Of a DNA stretch of 64,000 nt, positions 12,552 through 24,500 are shown in pieces. The notes beneath the pieces were generated by a model. It did no database searches. It was not told the origin of the DNA and saw only the letters and a list, made by a program, of their open reading frames with translations. Where the stretch lies: positions 46,345,720-46,409,719 of the forward strand of contig NC_059504.1 in assembly GCF_914767665.1 (NCBI RefSeq), in the 5' to 3' direction. Position numbers and translations under genes: made by a program. This DNA comes from Harmonia axyridis (lineage: Eukaryota > Arthropoda > Insecta > Coleoptera > Coccinellidae). The first letter of the stretch is position 1, and each line of letters opens with the position of its first letter.

Positions 12552-13445
12552 GGGTGTTTTTTTTTAGAGCTATAAAAAATTATTCGATTGACATGAATTT
12601 TATTTTTCCGTAAGATAATCTTGTGGCATTACATTTTAAATATGATTACTGGCATATGATCGCCACAGCTGGCTCGGATGTAGTCCAATCTCGACGTCCA
12701 ATTTTCGATGACTTTTTCCAACATTTGTGGCCGTATATCAACAATAACACGGCGAATGTTGTCTTCCAAATGGTCAAGGGTTTGTGGCTTATCTGCATAG
12801 ACCAAAGACTTTACATAGCCCCACAGAAAGTAGTCTAGCGGTGTTAAATCACAAAATCTTGAAGGCCAATTCACAGGTCACCAAACGTCAAACGTCTTTC
12901 AATAAATCGATTGTGGCACGAGCTGTGTGACAAGTTGCGCCGTCTTGTTGGAACCACAGCTCCTGGACATCATGGTTGTTCAATTCAGGAATGAAGAAGT
13001 TAGTAATCATGGCTCTATACCGATCACCATTGACTGTAACGTTCTGGCCATCATCGTTTTTGAAGAAGTACGGACCAATGATTCCACCAGCCCATAAAGC
13101 GCACCAAACAGTCAGTTTTTCTGGATGTAACGGTGTTTCGACATACACTTGAGGATTAGCTTCACTCCAAATGCGGCAGTTTTATTTGTTGACGTAGCCA
13201 TTCAACCAGAAGTGCGCTTCATCGCTAAACAAAATGAAATGGACGTAGTGCGCGATACGTATTCCGCACAGAACCATTATTTTCGAAATGAAATTGCACT
13301 ATGAGCAAGCGTTGTTCAGACGTGAGTCTATTCATGATGAATTGCCAAACCAAACTGAGAATAAATCACTTGACAGCTGTTAAATCGGTCGCCATCTCGA
13401 ACAGTAATGCCAACTTAAAGTTATATACCTCGAAAAAAAACACCC
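12552..13445 (-). mobile_element. Mariner family A, copy 2
   Basis: Both ends survive: GGGTGTTTTTTTTTAGAGC on the left and TATACCTCGAAAAAAAACACCC on the right (last 13 bases AAAAAAAACACCC). On the minus strand, frames 13148-12888 and 12874-12629 encode the catalytic region (HPEKLTVWCALWAGGI, FQQDGATCHTARATID, then CDLTPLDYFLWGYVKSL). They are broken by a frameshift and a small deletion near 12880. The middle of the transposase is missing at the same junction as in the other family A copies. Confidence 0.9.
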
Positions 13446-13539
13446 TATACAAGAGTACGAAATTCTGAGGAAAATTATGTGTTTTTTGATAGTCTCACCA
13501 TAGTCTAACAATTGAAAGAAGAAAAATTAAGAAACAACG

Positions 13540-13915
13540 TACTAACTGGATATTTATGATAATTTGGATTTTCTTGAGGCTTACTAGAAAATTATTTCAA
13601 AATTTTCATTTTATTTTTTTTGAATCGGTAGCAGATACGACAAAACTATTTATAAGAAACCAAAAACTGTAGTATACTGGAACAAAGATTCTTTTTACGT
13701 TTTTTTCAACTACCATCCATCAAAAAAGAGTTCTGGAGGAAAGAAGCGGGCACTGTTCCAGAAAAAATATTCAAAATTACCATATCACTCGATAAAAACT
13801 TCAAATTGAAATATCTATGCCGAATTTTTGGCCAAATTTAAGTTGAAAATCTTATGAAGGTAAGGTGCTATGAGAAAAAACAAACTTTAACACCCTGTAT
13901 TTCGAAAAAAAACGT
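13540..13915. repeat. R1 inverted-repeat element, copy 3 (partial)
   Basis: The text ACTGGATATTTATGATAATT, GCAGATACGACAAAACTA, GAGGAAAGAAGCGGGCAC and AACACCCTGTATTTCG follows the R1 interior and its inner end. The outer left part is missing. It starts close to the right end of mariner copy 2. Confidence 0.65.
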
Positions 13916-15512
13916 ATATCAAAGGTTAAAAATATATCCAAGAAACTAGGGGAAATAGAAAAATAGAGTTTTGCGATAAAAATTCTGTATTATTTTGGAC
14001 ATTGACATTACGTCTTTGCAAGAAAACTTTGTTAGGTAATTGTTTAATCTTTCAATATTCAAGACAAGATTTTAATAAATTCGAGTTAGAGGGTGCATTA
14101 GGGCATAGAAACAGATTTTTGAACTGAATTCAATCATCGCTTCTGGTTTTCGAGAATAATTATAAATTGCAAATGGTCAGTTTCGATGAAAGATTGAATA
14201 ATCATGCATAAGAAACAGATTGATTATTATGGATTCCCGAATAATTTCACATAAACGATATTACCACCAGTAAATGACATATCTTGTAAGGAGGTGAGTT
14301 CGTCTCAATGTTTCAGAAAAACCCCACTGATTTTACAGAAACATCGGTCATACACTCATACATTATTTAACATTCAAGAATGCATACTCGATCTCCAAAT
14401 GAATCATATTTATTGATTGCGGTAAATTCAAAGTATTTCTTCGTCAGTTTGATGAGCATTTCCGCCCATCTCGATAAAAAGTCACTATCTCTCATACGCG
14501 AGGCTTCACCAGAGATTTTGATTTTGAGAGTTGTTTCATCGTCGAGGAATTTTCTTAAACACTGCTATAATTTTTCGTTTCGACATTCGAGAGTACCGAT
14601 CTTAACGGTTGCATTACTAGAGATGGTAATTTAGCCCTAGGAGGTTGTTATTGGTGTTATTGATGTGGTAGTCTTTCCTGATTAGGAGAAGTGCTATTTC
14701 AAATCATTCGTAATTTATAGATGGTGTTGTTGCCTTATATGGAAATTATTGTGGCATTTGTAATAAGCATAATTTATTGATATATGGTTAATATCACGAA
14801 CGTCATTCCTAAATCTCTGTATGAATTGCGATTGAAGAAATTCATAATAATATCTAGTAACTTGAAAAATGATTTTGCTCATCATCAAAATCTAGTTCTT
14901 TTACAGAAAAGCATAAAAACAGTCAATAACATACAGTGTTTTTCCTAACTACGGTATGAAACTTTTGAGTGTGATTCATTTGGTTGATTAAAAAAAGGTC
15001 CTATGAATTTAGGAGTTACTTCGTTTTTGGGATCAGGGCGTTAAAATTAAGAAAAAAACTTTATTTATCAAATATCATAAATATTCTTGAACCAATTCGG
15101 TTGAAATTCGGTACATACAGTTATTTCCAGTATAAAGAAGCATACTTTTTTTATTTTTGGTTTTTGTTGAAATGAATTAAATTTTTGTTTCATCGAACAA
15201 AGCGTACTAGGGAGAGACCAAATTGAATTTTCAATTCCTCAATGTACAAAAATAAAAAACTTCGAAAAAAGTCAGTGGCATACTTTTTTCTAAAAAATTT
15301 TTGGTTGTGGTGCGCACTGAAACGCCACTGGACCTAATAATTTCAATCTAGTTTGTACCAAATAAGTACCTCATCATTTCAAATACCTGTACCAAATTTC
15401 AATCAAATCATTTTAGGCATATTTATGATATACATATTATAATTACTGTTTTTTTTAAACTTCAGCGCCCTGCATCCTGCATCTCAGAAACGAAGCAACT
15501 CCAAGCAGCATA
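13916..15512. other. Unassigned AT-rich sequence
   Basis: No gene, RNA or bounded repeat is supported. Confidence 0.4.
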
Positions 15513-15600
15513 TCAAATCAAATCAAATTTATTTCACATATTATTACAGAACATGCGGTAATAATTAATAGTCAATAAAAAATACAATGAGCCAAATATA
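15513..15600 (-). repeat. Possible LINE 3' tail
   Basis: The plus-strand run ATCAAATCAAATCAAATTTA is, on the minus strand, the kind of short tandem tail (TTTGA units after AATAAA-like text) seen at the 3' ends of some non-LTR retrotransposons. No coding part survives. Confidence 0.35.
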
Positions 15601-15767
15601 TGTGCATAGGAACTTTTTTTTAATCGACCTAACGAATCACCCTATTAAGTTTCGTACCATAGTTTGGAAAAACCTTGTATATAAAATGAGCAACTCAGCA
15701 TTAACCTAATTAAATTTAATCAATCTCAAAATTACTAATGAAAAAATTAGAAAAGCACTGACGTTAA

Positions 15768-15851
15768 GTCAGGAGATTTTTAGCGCTCAATTCTATGGAC
15801 TTCAAAGATGGAAAAGGCACATAAATGAACAAGCGCTAAAAAACTGCTGAC
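15768..15851. repeat. Short inverted repeat
   Basis: The arms GTCAGGAGATTTTTAGCGCT and AGCGCTAAAAAACTGCTGAC pair with two mismatches around a ~45-bp loop. Similar left-arm text (GCACTGACTTGGCATCAGGA) occurs at about 63117-63136 in ABCC gene 2, so this is probably the end of a dispersed repeat. Confidence 0.55.
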
Positions 15852-15887
15852 TTCACATTTCCGACGCTATATTGGATATGTTATTAC

Positions 15888-16435
15888 CTCAGAGTAATAG
15901 TAATAAAAAGCAAATTTTGTCCCCAACATCAACTATTAACTTTGACATGAAGCGCGCGGAAATGCAAACATATTAGTGATACGATATTTCACTCAATTCG
16001 CGAGTTTCTCTACAAAGAACGCACTTCCTATGTTCCATTAGTGAATCAACGTTTCATATTAACTCAAAATATATTGAAAGAAATACCTAAATATATCAGA
16101 AATTCAGAAAACAAACTTCTAGCGCGCCAAACGACGTGAAACAACCGATGACACCAGGAGAGCAAATATTGCCAAACCTTGAATTTCAGCAGGTAGATAC
16201 AGAAAATAATAAATATTCTGCTTATTATATATTCGACAAGTAGGAAGAATATCGGATTCCAAATATTGCATATTTAATCGGGAACCACTCAAATGAATAT
16301 ACTTCATTCAATATAATATACATTCATAACGATATAGTGAAATTGTGGGTTTGAAAACTTATCACAATAGACAACGTAATATATAACCATGTTGGGGACA
16401 TGTAAAAATTGCTTAGAGAAATGTTTATTACTCTA
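15888..16435. repeat. R2 element, copy 1
   Basis: A ~550-bp non-coding element beginning CTCAGAGTAATA and ending TTTATTACTCTAGG. It is flanked by the 8-bp direct repeat GTTATTAC on both sides, which supports transposition. The interior matches the other R2 copies, for example CAGTGATACGATATTTCAC and CAAACGACGTGAAACAACCG. Its terminal repeats are more worn than those of the copies at 30.4 and 37.5 kb. Confidence 0.85.
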
Positions 16436-17488
16436 GGGTTATTACTGAAATTTTAGGTTTTTCATATTCTCCTGGAATTACTGAAAAATTGTGTAATTTT
16501 TTCTATACCCAGATAATTTTTGCTATAGTTCTTTTCCTTCGAGAGTTATCGTGTTAACAGGCGTGTTTTCACATGTGTGAATATTTTGGAATCGTCCCTA
16601 TTTGATATTGAGCGTTTTGTGAGCGCTGTTTCAAAGGGTATTTTTTTTTAGACTTGAGGACATCGAACCAGGCGGAAATATCTTGCTGGTTCCTTCTAAA
16701 TAAATGAAACGACGTGTGAAATCAATGTTTCGAAATTGGAGCTTCACATTGGAAGCCATCTATCCATATAAGTTCCGATTTCGTCTTCCGAGAATCTACC
16801 ATCGTAACTCTTTGACCTGCCATTTTTAATGCCCTATAGATGGAAAAACCCGCTTTTATTACGGCAAAACGAGAGTGAGTCAGTCTTTTCGGTATTGTTG
16901 TTGCCCATTCCATAGCTCCGGGCAGTTTCGAAACGAATCTGGACTGAATTGGCCAGCGAGGAATCCTCTGAATCACTTCTTGGAATCACCAACCTCTATC
17001 GTTCTAGGTATTATAGCCGATTAACAACTCGCAGTTTGAATATCTTTTTGTCCATTATTATAGAATATGAAAAGATGAAGGTGATTCTTTTTTGGGATGC
17101 GGGAATGGAAAATTAAAGACACCTAAAAAATTAAGGTTATTCAATAGCAGTTTTACCTCGAGTTTTACTGAAGTCGATGCAGATGTGAATATATCACAAA
17201 AGAACAAAACATATTTCGAAAAATCAAGAGCTTTTGAGCGCTCGTTAGGTATTCAAGCATGAATGCTGTATATGAAGTGATTTTCCAATTTATATCCAAC
17301 AACAGAAAAGGAAAGTACATAAACGAAAATTAATCGTAAATTACAATTAGAGTTTCCTTTGAGTCCGGTATTTAGTTTCAGAATATTACTGTTAAAATTA
17401 CTGTTTTTTTTTTAACTTTCAAGTATGGAATAAAACCTTGAACGTTTGTTTTTCAGTTCAAGTTCAAACTTAGAAATTGTGCAAAATA
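16436..17488. other. Unassigned sequence with a possible transposon end
   Basis: AGGGTATTTTTTTTAGACTTG near 16636 resembles a mariner-type terminal repeat. An 84-codon minus-strand frame (16976-16722) beside it has no family I recognise. I cannot close the element. Confidence 0.3.
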
Positions 17489-18936
17489 CAGGATGGTTCA
17501 CCGCGATGGCCTATTAGGAGTTTATGGAAAACTGATCACAATTTTGTGCTGAAAGTTTGCATGTTGTAGTTTGTGACAATGATCTTCCTGCCTAAAATAT
17601 TTTCAGATCTCTATAACTACCGGTTATACCGGAAACAAACTACTACTTCTTTATTTCAAATGGTACATCCAGTACCAGCTCTTTTGGTGACAATTTCAGC
17701 AATATGCCATATACCTTGTGTAAAAACTCCACGGTTCATGAGTTAATGGGATTCTTATGAAAAAAATGGTGGCGACGAGGATTCACTTTTTTTTTTGAAT
17801 ATTTCTGCAAAAAAGTTTTTCTCGAAAAAACCTTGATCATTTTCGATTCTGCGAATACCTAGTAAAATGATCCTGTTCACGGTTTGAACGAAAAATGTAC
17901 AGAGTGTTTATCAGAAGATCATGAACGTGGACAACTCAAATTCGTCAAAATTCAAGATTTTCAAATAAGAATCTTTATTTTTTTATCATTTCAGTCGATT
18001 CTACGTATAAAAAAAATGGGGGTTACTCAAGCAAACCCTAAACCTGAAATGAATACTTCAAGAATTATCGAGGAATAACTTTGAATGAGAAAAAAACCGC
18101 AATTTCTAACTGTGTGGATTAGTCTGTGCTTTCGGAAAACACAGATAGTAACTAAAATTCAATGTTTCTATAACAAAATTTGACATTTCAAGAATGGTTA
18201 TGAATTAGTCGTAATTGAAAATTATATTGGTTGGTGGATTCCTCAACATTCCTAACGAAAAATGAGTTATAATTCATGAAATGTAAAATGCATTTATTCT
18301 AACATCGATTTAGATTCTTTCTGTGTTTTCTGGACTACTCACAGACTACTTCACACGGTTAGGAATTGCTGTTTTTTCCTCATTTAAAGTTCTTCCTCAA
18401 TAACTCTTGAAGTATTCATTTTTTGTTCGTAGATTCGACTGCAATAATAAAAAATATGGGTTCTAGTTTGAAAATCTCGAGTTGTAATGAATTTGAGTTG
18501 TCCAAGTTCATGACCTTCTTATGAACACCCTGTAAATTTTTCGTCCAAACCGCAAACAGGTTTATAATACTACGTATTTGCTGAATCAAAAATGAGAATG
18601 GTTTTTTTGAAAAAAACTTTTTCTGCAGAAATATAAAAAAAGTGAGTTCGCGTCGCCACAATTTTTCTCATGAGAATCACATTAACTCATGAGTTCTCAG
18701 ATAAGGTATAAAATATTGTTGAAATTGTCATCAAAAAAGCTATCTAATGATGTAGAAATATACTGAGTGTATGGGCCATTTGAAACAATGAAGTAGAAGT
18801 TTGTTCCCGGTATAACCGGAAGTTGTAGAGGTCTGAAAATATTTTAGGGAGACAGATCATTGTCGCAAACATGAAAATTTTAAGCACCAAATTTTGATTA
18901 GTTTTCCATAAACTCCTAATATGTCATCGCGGTGTA
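17489..18936. repeat. R3 foldback element, ~640-bp arms
   Basis: The left arm (about 17497-18145) and right arm (about 18300-18936) are inverted copies. Paired blocks include CCGCGATGGCCTATTAGGAG, CCGGTTATACCGGAAACAAA, TTCATGAGTTAATGGGATTC and GTCGATTCTACGTATAAAAA with their complements. The unpaired centre is only ~150 bp. The left end reads TACAGGATGGTTCACCGCG. No coding frame is conserved between the arms. One arm of the same family lies alone at 39.96-40.54 kb. Confidence 0.9.
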
Positions 18937-19119
18937 TAAGTGTGTGAATTACTGATTTTTTTCATCTTGAGGATTGGTTGAAACGTTTGTTTTTGAGTTT
19001 TAACTTAAAAATTGTGGAAGTATAAAAAACAAATGTTTTTCTTTCTGAGGCTGATAAAAATCTTCTACGAAGTGAATTGTGATAACTATATTCAAATCTC
19101 TTCCAGAAAACTTCCAATA
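18937..19119. other. Unassigned sequence
   Basis: Short stretch to the right of R3 with nothing recognisable. Confidence 0.3.
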
Positions 19120-19510
19120 AAATCCGGACTCTCACACAATTACATTCATTAACCAGACATTCCAACGATTCCCACGGCTGGTTCAACAATGTCCACCGCA
19201 CCCACCCGATTTAAGTACCCGGTACGCCATTCAGTTCCTCATGACTTACGCACTTGGCCGTGGTCAATCGAATGCATCGCTTGGCTTGCAACAATTCAAT
19301 TCATCTCTTTCCGAACATGAATACTTAATTAGACAACCGCTTTATGGGCGAAACCCACATGGTGGTAATAGAAACAATCAAGCGGTTAAATGGAGAGCGA
19401 CAAGCGAAAAGAGTTGACTAATCGACTGTTCAATTGGCGGTTCAGTTGAATTTGCTGCCCGCAACAGAGGCTGAATGCATGTGTTCTAATCTAAGATCGT
19501 TTATCGATGA
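19120..19510. other. Non-repetitive, GC-richer segment, possible regulatory DNA
   Basis: This stretch is visibly richer in G and C than the surrounding sequence, matches none of the repeat families in the window and has no long frame. It lies 2 kb upstream of the first coding exon of ABCC gene 1. An enhancer or a noncoding exon is possible; nothing in the text decides. Confidence 0.25.
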
Positions 19511-19728
19511 AGATGATTGTTGTTTGGTGTTTGTAATTATTATTTCTTGATTTGATTGTGGTGTTTTTGTTTTCGGAGTTTCTCCGGTTCAACCTCGGGT
19601 TCAAACCAGTTAAAGAGGCTTTACGTATTGGAAGGCTTTAAATTTTAATTGGTTGATGATCCATTATTTATTCAAAGCGCTTAAATGATTTAGTACGATA
19701 TTTAATTTTGTATGAAAGACCATTGATT

Positions 19729-20936
19729 CTACAGGGTGAGTCGATAGTGTTCGATCGGTCAATAACTCTTGGAACATTTGGGCTAAGAGAAAATGATTCA
19801 AATTTTGACGGAATCGACAGCTCATAAGCTTAAATTATTTTCTCTATTTCAGATTCGTGATGAGTTCATTACAGTTCTAAAAACAGGGCTGAAATGATCT
19901 CATTACAGCATTGTTTTCATTATTTTTTTCGTTTTGTGGTTGTCTACACAGACTTCCAATCTTATCAAAAGTTAACACACGTCAAGTGTCAATATAATAT
20001 GGAATTATGAAATGATTTTCCGCAATTATTCGCAATTTGTCTTAATTATTTTGGTTTTATATTGATTTCATCAGACATAATGAACGAATTTGATGCGTAA
20101 TTATGAATTATTTTGAAATTCAAAACATACGATTCAAATTCAAATCCATAATCTGGCAATTTTTTGTAACAGTCACACCAACTGCCAAGATACAATACAA
20201 ATGTCACTAGGATGTATAATCATTTATAATTTGGTCAAAATAAATGTTTCCAAATATTTTGATGATTTCTTTGATTTGGCTTATCTTTAATTGATATACT
20301 TGTAGATTTGAGAAGTTGAGAGCTCTTATCCCTTTGAAATATGTAGTATGCGTGAAAAGTATACTGCCAGCCCCAATACAAAACATGAAATGCCAAGCAT
20401 TTCGAAAATTATCCATTTTAGGCACAACATGTCCAGAAAAAAAATGAAGACTACTCACTAGGCTATTCCATAGGCAAAAAATATTCAGGCCGTGCCATTT
20501 GAAAAAATAGACTTATTGACAGGTTATTTCAAAAAAATTGCAGTGTCTTTCGAACTACTTGTAGAGTGATCCGAAATTTGCAGAAGACTTGAAAACTTTT
20601 TGGTGATCCAAAAAAAAAATATCGTACAATTATCTCGAACGGTTTTCAAGATATGATCTTCAGTTTAAATCTTTATATCCACGAAATTTGACAAAATAAT
20701 CGTCAAAAAGTACCACAGAGGAGAAGAAAGTCCAAGAAATTTGAATTTCTTGGAGATTAGGAGTATGATACGAAAATTGGGCATTCACATTTGAAAAATC
20801 AAGGTGGTATCCTGTTCCACCATTTTCGGATCAGCCTGTAGAGTCGAATAATTTGAAAGTATGAACCATTCTTCGAGCCCAAAAGTTCAAAGAGTTATCG
20901 ACCGATCGGGCACTATTGCTGTATTGCCCTGTATAT
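19729..20936. repeat. R5 inverted-repeat element
   Basis: The left end TACAGGGTGAGTCGATAGTG, followed by TTCGATCGGTCAATAACTC, pairs with the right end GAGTTATCGACCGATCGGGC then GCCCTGTATA. TTTGGGCT and AGCCCAAA also pair. The arms extend ~90 bp with mismatches. The ~1-kb interior has no recognisable gene. TA lies next to both ends. Confidence 0.8.
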
Positions 20937-21217
20937 TATTTTAGGAACAGTACTTTATGATTGATGTAGGCTGTGAAAAAGTTCTAATCTTTCTTACTCT
21001 TTCTACAAATTGCGATAGCAAACTAATTAAATGATAAATGCGATATAGGAACCGATTATTATTCGATCGTATCATGCATATCTTTTTATGTTTTACGAAA
21101 CCTAGAAAAAAAGTTTTCACTTCAACGAGTATGCCAGACACATCTCACAAAATTGAATTTACATTTCCAGTATCCTGTTTATACATCGTCTGGTTTCACA
21201 CAAACACTCTGTTTCAG

Positions 21218-21477
21218 ATCCCAAACGGCAAAGAAAGAATTCTGCAACCTCGGATTTACCTTCAACCCATCATCTGGCACATTTATAGCTGTTCCAGTGG
21301 CGTCATAGAAGGAGATTTAATTGAAGAGTCAAGTGCATCCACAAACGTATACCGAGTTCCAGAAAAAAATACAGTCTCGCACTGGTAGATAAAGTGCAGT
21401 AGACGTTGGTACGTGCTAAATATAAGTCGGAAAATAAACGATTTTTCTTGTGACTGGGCCTGGTAATTGATGACGAA
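21218..21477 (+). other. Candidate 5' untranslated part of ABCC gene 1
   Basis: A strong 3' splice site (CACACAAACACTCTGTTTCAG; AG at 21216-21217) lies 260 bp upstream of the start codon. A weaker site (ATACAG) ends at 21374. The sequence between here and the ATG is out of frame with the ATG, so it would be untranslated. Confidence 0.4.
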
Positions 21478-21551
21478 ATGGATACAACGAAAGAAAAGTA
21501 CAATCCGAATCCAAGGGAGAAGGCTAACCCCCTGTCGGTTCTGTTTTTCAC
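21478..21551 (+). CDS. ABCC gene 1, coding exon 1
   Basis: Codes residues 1-24, ending SVLFF plus two bases of Thr. The donor is GTGAGT at 21552. The exon is 74 nt long, exactly the length of exon 1 of the neighbouring paralogue. The next exon is 12.8 kb away. Confidence 0.9.
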
Positions 21552-24500
21552 GTGAGTATTCAATTTCACATTTCATCAATAACACGATTGTAGTAGGTAG
21601 TGCCAAGAGTTTTTGATAAGGAGAAAAATGTTTCATACGAGTAAATAAATTAAATCTTTCAATGTAAAGAGTTTCCCCATGAGGGGTTTAATTTCGATAT
21701 AACAAAATAGTGATATAAAGGGTGTTTTTTTAGAGCTATAGAACTTTAAATTGCAATAAAACAACGATAGATTATTCGATTGACATGAATTTTATTTATC
21801 CGGAAGATAATCTTGTGGCATTACATTTTAAATATGATTTCTGGCATATGACCGCCACGGCTGGCTCGGATGTAGTCCAATCTGGACGTCCAATTTTCAA
21901 TGACTTTTTCCAACATTTGTGGCCGTATATCGGCAATAACACGGCGAATGTTGTCTTCCAAATGGTCAAGGGTTTGGGGCTTATCCGCATAGACCAATGA
22001 CTTTACATAGCCCCACAGAAAGTAGTCTAGCGGTGTTTAATCACAAGATCTTGGAGGCCAATTCACAGGTCCAAAACGTGGAATTAGGCGGTCACCAAAC
22101 GTGTCTTTCAATAAACCAATTGTGGCACGAGCTGTATGACATGTTGCGCCGTCTTGTTGGAACCACAGCTCCTGGACATCATGGTTGTTCAATTCAGGAA
22201 TGAAAAAGTTAGTAATCATGGCTTTATACCGATCACCATTGACTGTAACGTTCTGGCCATCATCGTTTTTGAAGAAGTACGGACCAATGATTCCACCAGC
22301 CCATAAAGCGCACCAAACAGTCAGTTTTTCTGGATGTAACGGTGTTTCGACATACACTTGAGGATTAGCTTCACTCCAAATGCGGCAGTTTTGTTTGTTG
22401 ACGTATTCATTCAACCAGAAGTGCGCTTCATCGCTAAACAAAATAAAATGGACGTAGTGCGCGATACGTATTCCGCACAGAACCATTATTTTCGAAATAA
22501 AATTGCACTATTTGCAAGCGTTGTTCAGGCGTGAGTCTATTCATGGTGAATTGCCAAACCAAACTGTGAATAAATCACTTGACAACTGTAAAATCGTTCT
22601 CCATCTTGAACAGTAATACAACTTTAAGTTACCTAGTGGTCCACATCATTAGCTTTCAATTTCGGCTATTAAAAATCATTAATCATAGCTTGGTAACGCA
22701 ATCCATTCACCGTAATAGTTACACCAGTATTTTTGAATAAGTGACGTCCAATCACACCACCAAACCAAAAATCGCACCAAAAAGTGAGACGATGAAGATG
22801 ATGAGGCTTTTCAACAATCATTCTTGGATTTTTCCAGCTCCAAATGCGAAAATTCCGTTTATGAACGTAGCCACCGAGGTGAAAATGGACTTCTTCACTG
22901 AATATGATATTCCGATGAAAATTTGGATGCTTTTCGAGAACCTAATCAGTTGCGAACTGTTACAGCAAAATTTCCATTTTAACAATTTCAATGCTTTTTT
23001 GAAGCGTCTATTGTTCCATTGTTAGCGTAGTTTTTCTCATCAAATATTAAAAGTGACAGCCTAAATAAAGACAGCTGTAACGGTGCCGTGCTTGAAAGGC
23101 TTTTGGGACATAGTAACAAAGCCTACACTGAACAGGTTCACTAAACTTGCACAAGCTCTAAGTTTCTGGAGGCTCTAACAGAGAGTAGAGATTAACAAAT
23201 AAAATGAAATGAAAAACAATGCAATTACATTTTAATGTAATGGAAATTCCTTTGAACGGTTTAAAAGAAACGAACATAATCACCAAATGAAGATCCATTT
23301 ACAACAAACACAGAATCTTTCATATGATAAAAATTGTCGAATGTGAAGCAATTACACACTAGGAATTTGCCGAAAAGGATATTTCACAATAATTACAGCA
23401 CCTTTCCTTATTTAATCTTCTTTTACTGCCAGTAACACTGTAGCTAGTGTAGCTGGTGCAAGAATGAATGATAAAACAAATTCAAATACTGTTATCTTCT
23501 TTGTTTCATTTGTATTTAACAACGATAAATAAGAAGAGGGAATATTCTTCAGTATTTGTTCAGTTTGTTCAAGTTGTTTCTCATTATCGCATTTAATTTG
23601 TCGGGCAGGTAATTTCGAAGTAATAAATCAGGTAATCCCGAGGATTATTAAAAAAAGTAGGACGTGTAAGAAGAATTTTATTATTTGTTTTCAGTTATTC
23701 ATGGCGTAGAATATTCTGTGAAATAAGTAAAAGACTTCTTAGTCACGCATTGAAAACTTAAAATATGATGAATTAAATGAAATTATAATTGCCGTTTCAC
23801 TTCGAATTATTGAAAATATCAATACCCAAATCGGAAGGCAAATCAAAGCAATATGGAGCAAAGGTTAGGATAGGTTAGGTCAATTGATCTCGCAGTTTCA
23901 ACGAATTGGTGATCAATAAAAACAGAATTCCATTATTTTATGGAATTGTAATCAATCCATAGTTCGGACTTGCAAGTCAAGTACCTTATTAAAGGTCAAG
24001 GATTGTTTTTGTTGTTTTGACAATCGAAATTTCTTCATTCAGTGTTGAAACAATGAAATGTTCATATCGGAAACTTTCAAGTTATTTCGGTAACAACACC
24101 ATTCTGAAGATTCCGATGAAACAGATCATGGAATGACAATGTGGTTCCGGGATTGGAGAAAATTTATTTGTTCGATTGTTTGAAAAGATTTCAATACCCA
24201 CTATGAAGGTACTAATGAGTGTTTTTTTTCGAGGTATATAACTTTAAGTTGGCATTACTGTTCAGGATGGAGACCGATTTAACAGCTGTCTAGTGATTTA
24301 TTCTCAGTTTGGTTTGGCAATTCATCATGAATAGACTCACGCTTGAACAACGCTTGCAAATAGTGCAATTTTATTTCGAAAATAATGGTTCTGTGCGAAA
24401 TACGTATCGCGCACTACGTCCATTTTATTTTGTTTAGCATGAAGCGCACTTCTGGTTGGATGGCTACGTGAACAAACAAAACTGCCGCATTTGGAGTGAA

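Noticed and set aside
16722..16976. 84-codon minus-strand frame
   Set aside because: No recognisable domain, no splice or promoter context, and it lies beside a possible transposon end.
21038..21388. 116-codon plus-strand frame before ABCC exon 1
   Set aside because: It is out of frame with the ABCC start codon and crosses the likely 3' splice site at 21217.
23863..23882. TTAGG-like units
   Set aside because: Only two or three degenerate units; too short for a telomeric or interstitial array.
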